Made by a program: the position numbers and the translations under genes. Positions 53,295-64,000 of a stretch of DNA of 64,000 bases are shown here, one piece after another; position 1 is the stretch's first letter; each line of letters opens with the position of its first letter. Source of the stretch: Lycium barbarum (taxonomy: Eukaryota > Streptophyta > Magnoliopsida > Solanales > Solanaceae); contig NC_083348.1 of assembly GCF_019175385.1 (NCBI RefSeq), positions 945,001-1,009,000 of the forward strand, given 5' to 3'. The notes beneath the pieces are model-generated. The model made no database searches, was not told the origin of the DNA, and worked only from the letters and a program-made list of their open reading frames with translations.

Positions 53295-54289
53295 AGTCAT
53301 CTAAATATGCTAATTTGTTCATCAATTTGCACTTATACTCCTCCCTTTCAGATTTTCGATTGTTCATCATACCACATTTAGTGTTATATTACTATTTTAA
53401 AAAGTCTGTATTGATTTATATGGACACACGTGCAACACACGTGTTCAGAAACTAGTCTTCAAAAATGTCGACAAGTACGTGTTGGATCCTTCAAAAGTAG
53501 TACTCCCTCTGTTCCAATTTATGTGGCATCATTTGACTTGACACAGAGTTTAAAAAAGAAAGGAAGAATTTGAAACGTGTGATTGTAAATCATCTCATAA
53601 ATTTAAATTGTTCCTCAATATAGAAATGTGACATTCTTTTCAGAACAGACCAAAAAGAAAATGATGTCACTTAAATTAGGACAGAGATAGTACATTTTTA
53701 AAGGAACCGACACTGTGCGCGAATATTATATTTTAGGAGAGTCCGAGCACATACCTTATTAGTACAACAAAACACGAAAAAGGCAAGTAGCAAGCATATA
53801 GAATTTGGCTCATCACTGTAATCACTTGATATAAGTAAGTTTGTATTTAATTTGTGAAAACTGATGGAGAAGAGCACTCAAAAATGTAGAAGTGGAAAAT
53901 AGTTTTGTGGTTCTCCATCTTTTTAGTCATAAAGCAGCCTTATGTTCTCTAGCTCACTTTCCACTTCCGCAGTTTCAATTTTAGTAGGTTTTTTACAAAT
54001 ATTTATACTTCATGACGGATTATGCTTCTGGGGCTCACGATGTTCAACAACTAACTAATATTGCTTGATAATGAATGAGGAAAAGTTTTTCTACCTTTTT
54101 AAGCGCAAAACACTTTTTGCCAGGATTTTCTTTATTTTTTGGGTTCCAACCTAAGACCTCTGGTTCGTTTTACCTAGATCCATAATACATTACAGTTTTA
54201 CATGTCTTGATGTCCATAATAAATTACAGTTCTCATACAAAGTGGAAAAGGAAACCCTGTATTAACTGCAAATGCAAATTGGTTTTTAT
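53295..54289. other. Intergenic DNA with a Helitron-type terminus and a MITE
   Basis: A hairpin, acacgtgcaacacacgtgt (53425-53443), is followed by ctag and T (53452-53456), the signature of a Helitron 3' end on the plus strand. The matching 5' end is not identified. A Stowaway MITE follows at 53503-53690. From 53700 to 54289 the sequence is AT-rich, with a promoter-like look in places but no gene that I can support. Confidence 0.5.
53503..53690. mobile_element. Stowaway MITE
   Basis: It is 188 bp with imperfect terminal inverted repeats (ctccctctgttccaatttat on the left, taaattaggacagagatag on the right) and TA on both sides (53501-53502, 53691-53692). It has no coding capacity. Confidence 0.8.
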
Positions 54290-54564
54290 CACTACAAGAA
54301 AGTATAGAAACTACAACAACTCTTTTAGCAATAAAAATAATATAGTTGGCAAAAGTCATTTTTTGTTGTCATGTAATATTGAGTATTATTGCAAAAAGGT
54401 ACTTTTGGCAACAACAAAAAGTTATTGCACGTCGTTGCAATAACAGTCGTCGGGAAAAGTTTATGCAACAAAAAAAAGTTGTTGCCAAAAGTACTTTTTG
54501 CAACCATAACCTATCTATGACTACAAAAAATATTTTGTTACTAAATGTCTTCTTTCTTGTAGTG
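54290..54564. mobile_element. CACTA-type MITE
   Basis: It is 275 bp with terminal inverted repeats cactacaagaaag and ctttcttgtagtg, the CACTA (En/Spm) terminus. The interior contains further inverted segments (ggcaacaacaaaaagttatt against aaaaaaagttgttgcc). The 3 bp flanks tat and tct match only partly. A related truncated copy may be at 13495-13580. Confidence 0.75.
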
Positions 54565-57026
54565 TCTATAATGTAATAAATGTACATTGACCGCACTACC
54601 CTCTTGTCGCGGTGTTTGACAGGTTACGAAGTTTAAGATAAAAGAAGGATTTCTAAAAATTATGAATTTTAATATGACGTGTTGTTTAATAAAAAAAATA
54701 ATGTGACGCAAAATGAAATGCATGAAGTACTATAAAGTGTGATTACCGACTACATTAATAGAAAAGAAAGGAAACGATAGAGAAGAAATTGCACGGTTTT
54801 CCCTTCAAGTAGGTTGGTCTTTAAATTTTTCCCTTCAAAAGGGATGGTCCTTGATTATTACCCTTCAAAATCGAACTTATACCTAGTGGGGCATAAGACA
54901 TAATTTTCGGGATATTATGATGCAAAAATATAAACTTATACGCCACAAAAAAGTTATTTACATTGAGGGACAAAAATTATAGACCAACACAAAATAGGGA
55001 CAGAAGTGCAAATGACCCAAAGACGGAACTGTGGTATGTATATCCAAACATTGCATCAAAAAACTAGCAAAAGGCATTATACCAAAGTTCTCTAGGAGCA
55101 ATGAGAATTAAACACCACATTTATTGTGTGAAAGATTTTTAATGAAGACTTAGTAGGCGTTTGAACATAAAAGTGTGATATTTGAAAAAACTAATATTTT
55201 AAAAAAAATAAAAAGATATTTGTAAATCGAGTTATGTTTGTACTTGCATTTAACATGAAAAATAATATTTTTTTGCGAGTGATTATTTTCTAGAAATAAA
55301 CCTAGTCAAAATCATTTTTCAAACTCAAAACTCAATTCTTAAAAATTCAAACAACCCATGTGTAATCTAACAAAGTAGCTCCGGGGAGGAATAATCAAAC
55401 ACTATTTTGAAATAAGTGAAATTTTTATATGGACAAATGGTTGCTTTTTTTTCTTTTTTGAATTGGGGAGAAGTGATATGGGGTAGGGGGTTACATGGTA
55501 GGTAATCGAATCCTCATCAACATTGTGAAAGTTCAAATAACTAACCAATTGAACTATTAGAATTTCTTGACAAATAGTTGTTTAGATTTTAAGTCTTTGT
55601 TAAAGTACCATAGTAGTCCTCAAAGATCTCCCGGAATTTAACAAAAAGAGAAATATAATCAAACAATTATTTAAAAATAAAGAAAGATGAATTAAACTTT
55701 ACATAATTTGATCACATGGCAAAACATAATTGGCTGAAATGTTTTGGCCCCACTAATAGTCAACTCAACTATCTAAAATGACATTTCTCCTTTCTTTTCG
55801 TCATTTCCTTTTGGACACTTCGAAAACAAAAAGTGTCTTTGGCCGGCTATGGCCGTTCTAATCTTTGATTATTATGAGAAAGAAAATTGAAAAACTAAAA
55901 CTTTTAGGGGTCGTTTAGTAGCTAGTTTGGAGGTGAGTTATGCATATATTAAATCTTGCATAAGTAATATAACATTTGGTAGCTAGTTAGAAGGTAAGTT
56001 ATTCATCTATAAAAGTAATAATACATAAACAGACCCTCAAATTTGGCCTCAACTAACAAGTATACCCTCTAACTTAGGGTGTGCACAAGTAGGCTACTCA
56101 ACATGTATAAAGTTGCACAAGCAGGATATTACTGTTGTTTAACAGTGATTTTAAAGTTGTTTTTTCGTCCCGTCCAACTGGCTGAACATAACAATGCAGG
56201 GGTGGATCTAGTGAAGAACCTACATGTTTAGACTCTGCATATGTGTTAAGAAATCACTACGTACAACTAATGAATTGAGAACTCAGGAAATTAGACGGGA
56301 AGTGTTTCATTTTTGAGTCCTAACCATAAAGTTAAAATTTTGGTTCCGCCTTTATGACAACGTTTAAGCTTCAAATAGACATGTATCATCTACAGGTGCA
56401 AATATTGTGCACCTTTAACAGTAACTCATTCAATTTTATAACAGATAACAGACACCAACATTATTGGCCCTTAAACTAAGAATTAAGTATATGAATATGT
56501 TTAGCAAGTTGTTTCAGAAATTGATGCGCTTATACCTCCCACTACCAAAAAAAAGACTAGTAGAGTTATAAAGGAACAAATGATTATCATGTTGTATCTA
56601 AATGTAATGGTTACGCCAAATTTGTAAGTGGGTATCTTGTGAACAACTATAAGATACCATTTTTTGTTTTGTGCTGCACATGGTTCAGTATTTAAGACAG
56701 CAAAGCTGGTCCTATGTATATGTGGACAGGAAAATTATGTAGGAGAAATTTGTCTAAAGTTCACATTTCTACTTTCTCACGGGACCATTGAATTATCAGT
56801 GTATGGAAATATGATGCTATCTCCCTAGTGTAATTTCTTCTTCTATGTTATTTGTAAAGTCTCATGGAGATCAAGATGAAAATGGCAGATGATACATGTA
56901 AAACCATCACTATCATGAAAATTTATCAGAAGCTATGGTTCGTCCATGGACCACTAATATATATATGGATTATGATGACTGATTTTGTAAGAACATTCTG
57001 TTATTTGTTGAATAAAAAAATAAAAA
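54565..57026. other. Upstream region of RLP pseudogene 2; no gene seen
   Basis: From about 54780 it is homologous in patches to the region before RLP pseudogene 1 (20690-23182), including accaacacaaaatagggaca (about 54980) and acaatgcaggggtggatcta (about 56190). Between about 55030 and 56140 it carries insertions not shared with RLP1: a reverse SINE (55441-55570) and a stretch starting gggtcgtttagtagctagtt (about 55910) that looks like a MITE end. A TA-rich stretch at about 56955 precedes the start codon by about 70 bases. No other gene is seen. Confidence 0.55.
55441..55570 (-). mobile_element. tRNA-derived SINE, reverse copy
   Basis: Read on the minus strand it has the same A box (tagttcaattggttagtta), the same middle (tttgaactttcac) and the B box (gaggattcgatta) as the copy at 17262-17405, followed by the pyrimidine-rich part and a T/A tail at its left edge. 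It is absent from the RLP1 upstream region, so it inserted after the duplication. Confidence 0.65.
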
Positions 57027-60000
57027 ATGGAACCTTTCTTTTTCTTTTATTCACTTCTCTATTTTGTGTTGCTGAGCCCGAGCTTTTCGTCTTCCTTTGT
57101 GCATTATCGTTGCTCTCCCAGTGAAGCTTTTGCTTTGCTCCAGTTCAAGCAACCCTTTGAAATCTCTTCCTATGCCAGTGAGTGTTATACTTCTATCCCA
57201 AAAATAATGTCTTGGAATGAGAGTAGGGATTGCTGCACTTGGGATGGAGTCACTTGTGACATGTTAATGGTTCATGTTATCGGCCTGCACCTTAGTTGTA
57301 GTGGGCTTGGTGGAAGTGTTCATCCCAACAGCAGCCTCTTCCAACTTCATCATCTTCAAACACTAAATGTTGCTTACAATAACTTCAGTTCTTCTTCAAT
57401 TCCAAATGATATTGGTCACTTGAGGAATTTGAGGCATCTCAACCTTTCTGCCTCTAAATTTTATGGTAAAATCCCAATAGAAATCTCATACCTTTCCAAT
57501 TCAGTTTCACTTGATCTTTCTTGTTATGGGTGTGGAATACGACTTAATCAGGAAACATTTGAAACACTGCTTCAAAACTTCAAAAATCTGGAGGTAGTTT
57601 CTCTCTCTTATGTCAACATCTCATCTCCAATACCTATGAATGTGTCTTCTTCATTAAGGTACGTGGATCTTGAATTTGCCAATTTGCAAGATGTTCTGAC
57701 AGAGAGCTTTTCTATTCTGCCTAACTTGGAAAGGCTCAAATTGCGTTACATTTCTCTTCTCAAAGGATTTTTACCAAAGGTCCACCCCAGCAGCACTCTA
57801 TTGGAGTTGGATATTTCAAACATAGGCATCTCCGGTGAGCTGCCTAATTCAATTGGAACCTTGAGTTCCTTAAATAGCTTGAACCTCCATGAATGTGACT
57901 TCTCTGGTTCAATTCCTGATTCCATTGGAAACCTAACCTAAATTAGGGAGTTAGATTTAGGTAATAATCATTTCACTGGCCAGATTCCTAATTCCATTGG
58001 CAACCTAACCCAAACTAGGGAGTTAGATTTACATGATAATCATTTCACATGCCATATTCCATCAACAATCTCTAATTTGAAGCAGCTCACACTTTTACAT
58101 CTTCATTTAACTCTCTTGGAGGCTAAATTCCCAATGTTTTCTCTGCCCTCCAAGAGCTAGTTAAATTGGATCTTTTTGAAAACAACTTCACTGGTCCATT
58201 TCCCTCTTCAATTTTAAGCTTGACACATCTTGAAAGCTTATAGTTATCGAGTAATTCCCTTTTTGGTTCACTGCCTAGCAATGCCAGCATGCTTTCGAAG
58301 CTAACTGATTTGTATTTGTCTGAGAACTCACTGAATGGCACAAAACCCTCTTGGGTGTTTACCCTCCCTTCATTAGATTCATTGTATCTCCATCATAATC
58401 AGTTCAGTGGAGTAGCTGATGAGCTCAAAGCAAACCCAGCATTAGAGTATTTGTATTTAAGTCATAATCAACTCGGTGGTCCTTTACCGCAATCACTTGC
58501 GAATCTCACTAACCTATTCTTCCTTGACCTTTCATCAAATAACATGGATGCGGGAATAAATATCACTTGTCCTTTCCTAGAAAGGTTGATCTTATCATCT
58601 TGTGAACTGAAAGCTTTTCCACACTTGAGAAATTCAACAACACTTGAGTTGTTGGATCTTTCTAACAATAAGATTGGTGGTCCTTTTTCTCAATCACTTG
58701 AGAATCTCATTAACCTAATCCACCTTGACCTTTTTCATCAAATAACATGGATGCGGGAATAAATATCACTTCTCATAGCCTAGAATGGTTGTTCTTAGCA
58801 TCTTGTGAACTGAGGGCTTTTCCATACTTCTTGAGAAATTAGAAGACACTTCAGGTCTTGGATCTTTCTAAAAATAAAATACATGGTCAAATCCCTAACT
58901 GTTTTACCGACATGTGGTGGGACTCATTGTTTTTCCTAAACCTTTCACAAAATTCATTAATATGCCACCTACAACAATTTCATTACAATAACTTAGAATA
59001 TCTTGATCTTAAATTTAACTCCCTTCAGGGTCCACTACCTTCATCCATTTGTAACATGAGCAGCCTTACATTTTTGGATTTATCACGCAACAATTTTAGT
59101 AACTCGATTCCAAGTTGCTTGGGTAACATGTCTGCACTATCTGTGCTGGGCTTACGCAGGAATAATTTCCGTGGGAGTCTTCCATATTTATTTATGCAGA
59201 GCACTTCACAATTGAAGACTATCATCTTGAATGGTAATCAATTTGAAGGACCCGTTCCAGTCTCATTGCTCAACTGTACTGGTTTAGAAGTACTTGATAT
59301 GGGGAATAACGCTATAAATGACGTGTTTCCAGCTTGGCTAGGAGCTCTTCCAGAGTTGCAGGGCCTTATATTAAGGTCGAACAACTTCTATGGACCTATA
59401 AATACTAGGCAGACTGAGTTTTTCCCAAGTTGCGAATTTTTTATCTTTCTCATAATGAGTTTAGTGGATCACTACCTGCAGAAGTATTTGAAAATTTTAG
59501 AGCAATGATCATATCACATGGAGCAGACAAAGGCAAAGTCGAATATATGAGTCCAAGTTTCCTACATTTCCGTATGACGACTCTGTGAGGTTGGTGATTA
59601 AAGGCCAGGAAATTGAGCTACAAAGAATCAGCACAATTATGACAACCATAGATCTCTCAAGCAACCATTTTGAAGGTGTGATTCCAAAAACACTAAAGGA
59701 TTTTGGCTCACTTTGGCTACTCTATTTATCCCATAACAATCTTAGAGGTCATATTCCATTGGAATTGGGGAAATTGAATATGCTTGAAGCGTTAGATCTC
59801 TCTTGGATTAGGCTCACTGGAAAGATTTCGTAGGAATTGACAAGACTATCGTTTCTGGCAGTCTTAAACCTCTCTCAGAATCTTCTTGTTGGACCAATTC
59901 CTCAAGTTTAACAGTTCAACACGTTTTCAAATGACTTTTATAGTGGCAACCTTGAATTATGTGGCCCTCCTTTGTCAAAGCAATGTGGAACGAGTGATCC

Positions 60001-60235
60001 ATCACATGTTCCTCAGCCGTTGGAGTCGGATGAAGAAGATGATTCATATTTTGCGAGTGGATTTACATGGGAATTAGTGATCATAGGCTACAGTTGTGGA
60101 CTTGTTGTTGGAATTGTCATGTGGAGCCTCATGTTTAAAGCTCGTAAGCCAAAATGGGTTGTGGAATTTCTTGAAGGTGCTTTTCCCAAGAAAATGAGAA
60201 GGGCACATAAGAGAAGGCTGAGACGGCAGACTTAA
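57027..60235 (+). pseudogene. RLP pseudogene 2 (Cf-9/Hcr9-like LRR receptor-like protein)
   Basis: It spans about 3.2 kb, close to a 1070-residue protein, without introns. Order: signal peptide (MEPFFFFYSLLYFVLLSPSF), N-terminal cap with CCTWDGVTCD, many LRRs of the extracellular plant type (GxIP), a C-terminal cap (ELCGPPLSKQCG), an acidic stretch (ESDEEDDSYFASG), one transmembrane helix (LVIIGYSCGLVVGIVMWSLM) and a basic tail ending RRLRRQT. Lesions: stops at 57939, 58241, 58840, 59831 and 59909, and frameshifts near 58105 (one base lost), 58735 (two T added) and 59430. There are no element insertions in the coding region. Intact relatives bind apoplastic pathogen ligands at the plasma membrane. 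The N-terminal 304 residues are open and could be made as a secreted fragment, but I see no evidence of that. Confidence 0.9.
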
Positions 60236-60818
60236 TTGAAGATTGAAAGAGCTAACTTGTCTTTGTATAATAAGTAATGTTGTAATTATCCTAGCGATAT
60301 TATGCTTTAGTCTATGTTTTGTGTTGTTGTCTAATTGAACTGTTCAGTTTCTGTTTCTCTTGTTAGTTTTCTGTTTGTTGTTTGTATATGTTCTGATAGC
60401 AACTTATATGTGTTAATTTTAGCATAATGATCCACCTAAACACATAGATTTGCCCGTTAACCTGCGACTTAGACGTGGAGGCGATCCTGAAGATTTAGAA
60501 GCAAATACAAGGAAAAATCTGATATTTGGACGATAAGTTAGACCAGAAAATACAATGAAGATGATTCATGTCAGTGCTGAAGAAATAGATTCACCTTTAG
60601 TTCTATATATTTCAGTAACTTTAACATGTTTGAAAGAATTGAGTGGATACACATAGAGGACGCCAACTACTTTTTTTCTTTGGTTTTTCATCCGGTGTGT
60701 AGTACCAGCTTTGGGACCCTACTAATTCCAAATTCGTGTCGGGAAGTCCCATTTTAGGGTAAAGCACTCTGCGACTTTGTGAACAACAGCTATCTAGTTG
60801 TTGAAATAAGTAATTCAC
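60236..60818. other. 3' flank of RLP pseudogene 2 with a short dispersed repeat
   Basis: The start matches the 3' flanks of the other RLP copies (ttctgtttgttgtttg; gatccacctaaacacatag). At about 60665-60785 there is a segment missing from the RLP1 flank, with tcatccggtgtgtagtacc, gggaccctactaattcc and cgggaagtccca. I recall this as a short repeat common in Solanaceae genomes; its class is uncertain. No gene is seen. Confidence 0.5.
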
Positions 60819-63800
60819 TATCATGACCCATTTAACCTAGGCCATGTGAGCACTTACCTTCCCACCTCGGTAAGCGAACCCTTATCCCAACAATCAACTA
60901 AGTTTATATGCACAAGTTTATATGTTACAACAACTCTAATTTATAGACTCGATACGATTTCCTATGACCTGGTCTAGACTAGTACAAGAGCGACTATTGA
61001 CTCAAATTACCATTACATTCTACGACGCGTCCTCCATCCCGAATGAAGTGGGAGGAGAACATCCAGATAGGCACTGTGAGTTCCTCTTCACATCAACAAA
61101 TACCTGAAACAATCTACACCCCAAAAAGGGTGTAGCAAGTGCAATATCAATACAAAACACGCGTACTGAGTAAGTATCATAGGCCGGCAATGGTTAGTAA
61201 TACATATTGGTAAAGAATTCACGAACAATGATGACAATCACTAAACCAAACGACATATCCATATACAGTACATCACAGCGCCAATATGCCTTAGGCCACA
61301 GCTACCCTCTAATAGATTATAAGTCAAACAATTTCCTACACAGATTCTCGGCATATATGTAATTCCCAAGTCGCTCAATTGTGTTTTAGCAGCGAGCTCA
61401 TCGTTACGACACCTTTTTTATCCTACCTTGCTTAAAAAATTCACTACTAGTTTTTGGTTAATTAAATAGGCACAAGTCAACAATATAAATCACAATCATC
61501 GAGTCCAAATGTTTGTCATTACCTATGCATAGCATGTAAACCCAAATAGGATAAGTCTGAGTATATCCGATCCAATCCAATCACCATAATAGATTCATTA
61601 CAATCCAATCACCGTTACAGAATCATCACTATTCAATCATCACAACAACTCAATCAAGTCATAATGCAATGCGATGCAATAATGGTATAAATGTGATGCC
61701 ATGCCATGAAAATGAGGTGTACACATGTACTCCGGATGGAAATATCGATGTCTCAATAGCACAACCCAGCGTGACTCGCGAAGTCTAAGTGCCACCCATC
61801 CCGAATTTTTGTCCAAGAGACAGACGGGACCCTGACTAATTTCTCACAGGGGGGGTCTCACCGGCACCACCCTGGGGGACGAGCGGAGTCCATGCACTAA
61901 CAACGATTCCGAGATAACATCGAAATCAGCCATGCAACAACGATGCCCGAATATAACCATCGGACATCGGCCTCCTCACAGTCACTCAAAAGAATTTGTC
62001 AAATATCAGTTTCATAAATCAATGATTCTGGAATTCATCCTCAGACATCGGCCTTCTCACAATCACTCAAGTAAAAAAGTTCATCAAATATCAGTTTCAT
62101 AAAATCAATGATTCCGGAATGGATTGCTGGACATCGGCCTTTTCATAATCTCTTAAGTAAAAGAGTTTATTAAATATCAGTTTCGCTCAATCAACGATAC
62201 CGGATCATCATCGGGTATCAGCTATGCATGATAAATATGAGAAATGCGTGCAATGCATATGTCAATCATCAACAATCAAGTTCAATATCACAAGTACCAC
62301 TACAGGGTATGCTAACAACGCATCACATCACAATACCAACAGTGGGTATGCCAACATATATCAAGTCAAGTACCAACAGTGGGTACGCCAACCAACATAT
62401 ATCTATAACTCAAGTACCAATGTTGGGTACACCAACATATATTGAGCACAATACCAACAACGGTATGTCAATTCTATTCAAATCAGGACGATAACAGAAC
62501 TCGATATCTACCAACTACACATGGCGTCGAGCCAACATAATTTAACAATCAAGCACACATAACGGGGTGGCTAGTCCCAACACACATCAAGTCAATCATT
62601 GGACATACGGTATCACCATTTCCCCAAATCAGCATATTTACTTAGAATAAGAATCTCACCCTACACTCGAGTCATTCGACACGATTTAGCTAGGGCATCA
62701 TTCACTACCATGATACATTTTATATTCCCATCTAGAGTTTAGATTCACTACAGATAATTACATCGATAGGCATAATTAGATTTCGTCCGCTACTCCCAAG
62801 TTACATAAATCCACTGATAATTGACAAAGCCACATCAATACCTAAGGCGTTTACAGGCCACAAGCCTGAACAAACAAGTTACACATAACAGTTCCACCCC
62901 AGATCTCCGATTTCCTATACATGCATTCTCCGTTTCTTCTACACAACAATACGGAAAACTAACCGGAGTCTACCGAAAGGAAGCCATAACCTACCTCATG
63001 GCCGAGCGGGTGCCACGAACATCTATTGATTTCTTTAAATCGATCGCCACATCATACTCTGCGTGATATAGTTTGGGGAAAACCATGTTACCCAAGATTA
63101 ATGCTTTCCACTTGAATCCTTCATCAGAGATTTGGATTAATAAGGAGATTTGGGGCATTAACCCACCTCTAGCTTTCTTCTATATCAATGTTAAGAGGTT
63201 TTCCCATTTTCAAGCTTATATTTGGGAAGAACCCATTTTCAAGATCCATACAAGAATATATTTTTAATGGAAAATGAAGGTAGAGATCTAAGTTATTAGC
63301 TCATTTAGGTGGAAGAATCATGGGAGATGGCTTAGAGAGAAGTAAAGGGGAAAATATTGCTACTTCATCACTTTTCCAATTCTAGGTTACTTGAAACCCA
63401 CTTGATGATTCTCTAGGTGAACATGTTTTTGGTAGAAGGAGGGTTGGAAGGTGTTAGAAGGACTTATTTAGACTAAAAATCTCATTTTTGAGCTTTCCTA
63501 CCGAGCTGGGCGGTTGGAACTTAGGGTTATGAAAAATGGGAGAATTCCCGAAATGATCCCTTAAATAAGGAAATTCACCGTGCGAAACTACCCTAGCGGT
63601 AAGTGTACCGCTACAGCGATACCACCAGGGCGGCCAATTCACCACTATGGCGGTTGCGCAGTCATAGGCGGTTACCGCTACGGCGGTTAGTATTCCCCCA
63701 CAGCGTCACCACTGTAGCGTCAAAGCGACCGTTGTGGCGGTCTATCTCTATCTATTTGCCCATGCTTCTATTGCTTACGCGATGCGCACGATGGTCTTTG

Positions 63801-63906
63801 TTTGGCTTGGAAGGTTTTCAGAACGTGAATTGGTAGAGACACTGTTAAGGTCCATAGTTGTCGTCTTCCCTCGAATTTCACAGTAATGACGAAACGGGTC
63901 GTTACA
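60819..63906 (-). mobile_element. R1-family LTR (reverse copy)
   Basis: It is 3088 bp and collinear with the 17549-20596 solo LTR in reverse: it begins tatcatgaccc (a mutated tgtca terminus), contains the gccgatgtccgagg tract (about 61930-62215 reversed), the ttggcataccc tract (about 62300-62470), the GC-rich dyad block (63585-63745), and ends cgggtcgttaca. The flanking 5 bases (ttcac and tcaga) do not match, so the TSD is lost or the copy formed by recombination between different elements. No coding capacity. Confidence 0.8.
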
Positions 63907-64000
63907 TCAGATATCAATTGAATAACCATTCGTCCCCGAACGGTAGAGGAATGAACCAATGTTGATGGGTGATGCGTCCGGGAGCTAGGACTTGCTAGTA

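Noticed and set aside
55900..56145. A hAT-like MITE near gggtcgtttagtagctag
   Set aside because: Only one terminus-like motif is visible and no matching inverted end or duplication was found, so it is not listed as a separate element.

Overview
This is a eukaryotic plant window, most likely nuclear DNA of a Solanaceae species. The evidence is a cluster of Cf-9/Hcr9-like leucine-rich-repeat receptor-like protein (RLP) sequences, tRNA-derived SINEs, Stowaway and Harbinger-type MITEs, and deep nests of Ty3/gypsy chromovirus elements whose primer-binding sites match initiator tRNA-Met. I could not fix genus or species. I see no intact host protein-coding gene: every host-gene trace is a broken RLP, and every long open frame belongs to a retrotransposon.

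Layout: (1) 1-5881 holds three copies of one ~3 kb LTR family (called R1), one forward and two reverse. The outermost reverse copy was inserted seven codons before the stop of an RLP whose body lies left of the window; only the last codons (5882-5905) and the 3' flank remain. (2) 6417-13125 is a Stowaway-like MITE split by an LTR (6514-12966, 'D'), which carries a Harbinger-like MITE and a 3.4 kb chromovirus deletion derivative ('A', 8353-11715) with gag and protease. (3) 13126-17548 is AT-rich, with a Stowaway MITE, Helitron-like sequence with a ~170 bp T-rich tandem repeat, and a SINE. (4) 17549-20596 is a solo R1 LTR with a perfect target-site duplication (TSD). (5) 20602-39571 is RLP pseudogene 1 with its upstream and downstream flanks, split by a 12.4 kb element ('B', 25282-37650) whose 3' LTR itself contains a 2.9 kb solo LTR ('F'). 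(6) 39572-53289 is a reverse solo R1 LTR split by a 10.2 kb Tekay/Del-like chromovirus ('C', 40796-50977) with nearly identical LTRs but a broken coding region. (7) 53290-57026 holds a Helitron-type terminus, a Stowaway MITE, a CACTA-type MITE, a reverse SINE and the upstream flank of (8) RLP pseudogene 2 (57027-60235). (9) 60819-63906 is another reverse R1 LTR. The last ~90 bases show nothing I recognise.

How the parts relate: the two RLP pseudogenes share about 2.4 kb of upstream and about 0.5 kb of downstream sequence, so they come from a segmental or tandem duplication; with the 3' stub at 5882 at least three RLP units were present. Their disabling lesions differ, so they decayed separately. 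Nesting gives relative ages: F is younger than B, B younger than RLP1, C younger than its R1 host, A younger than D, and D younger than its MITE. Elements B and C share the primer-site leader and the 3' purine tract flank, which suggests B is a non-autonomous relative of the C lineage. I found no clear case for a new biological system. The most unusual signals are the dyad-symmetry arrays inside the C and R1 LTRs, the gag plus chromodomain deletion derivative, and a catalytic Glu-to-Lys change in the integrase of an otherwise young element.
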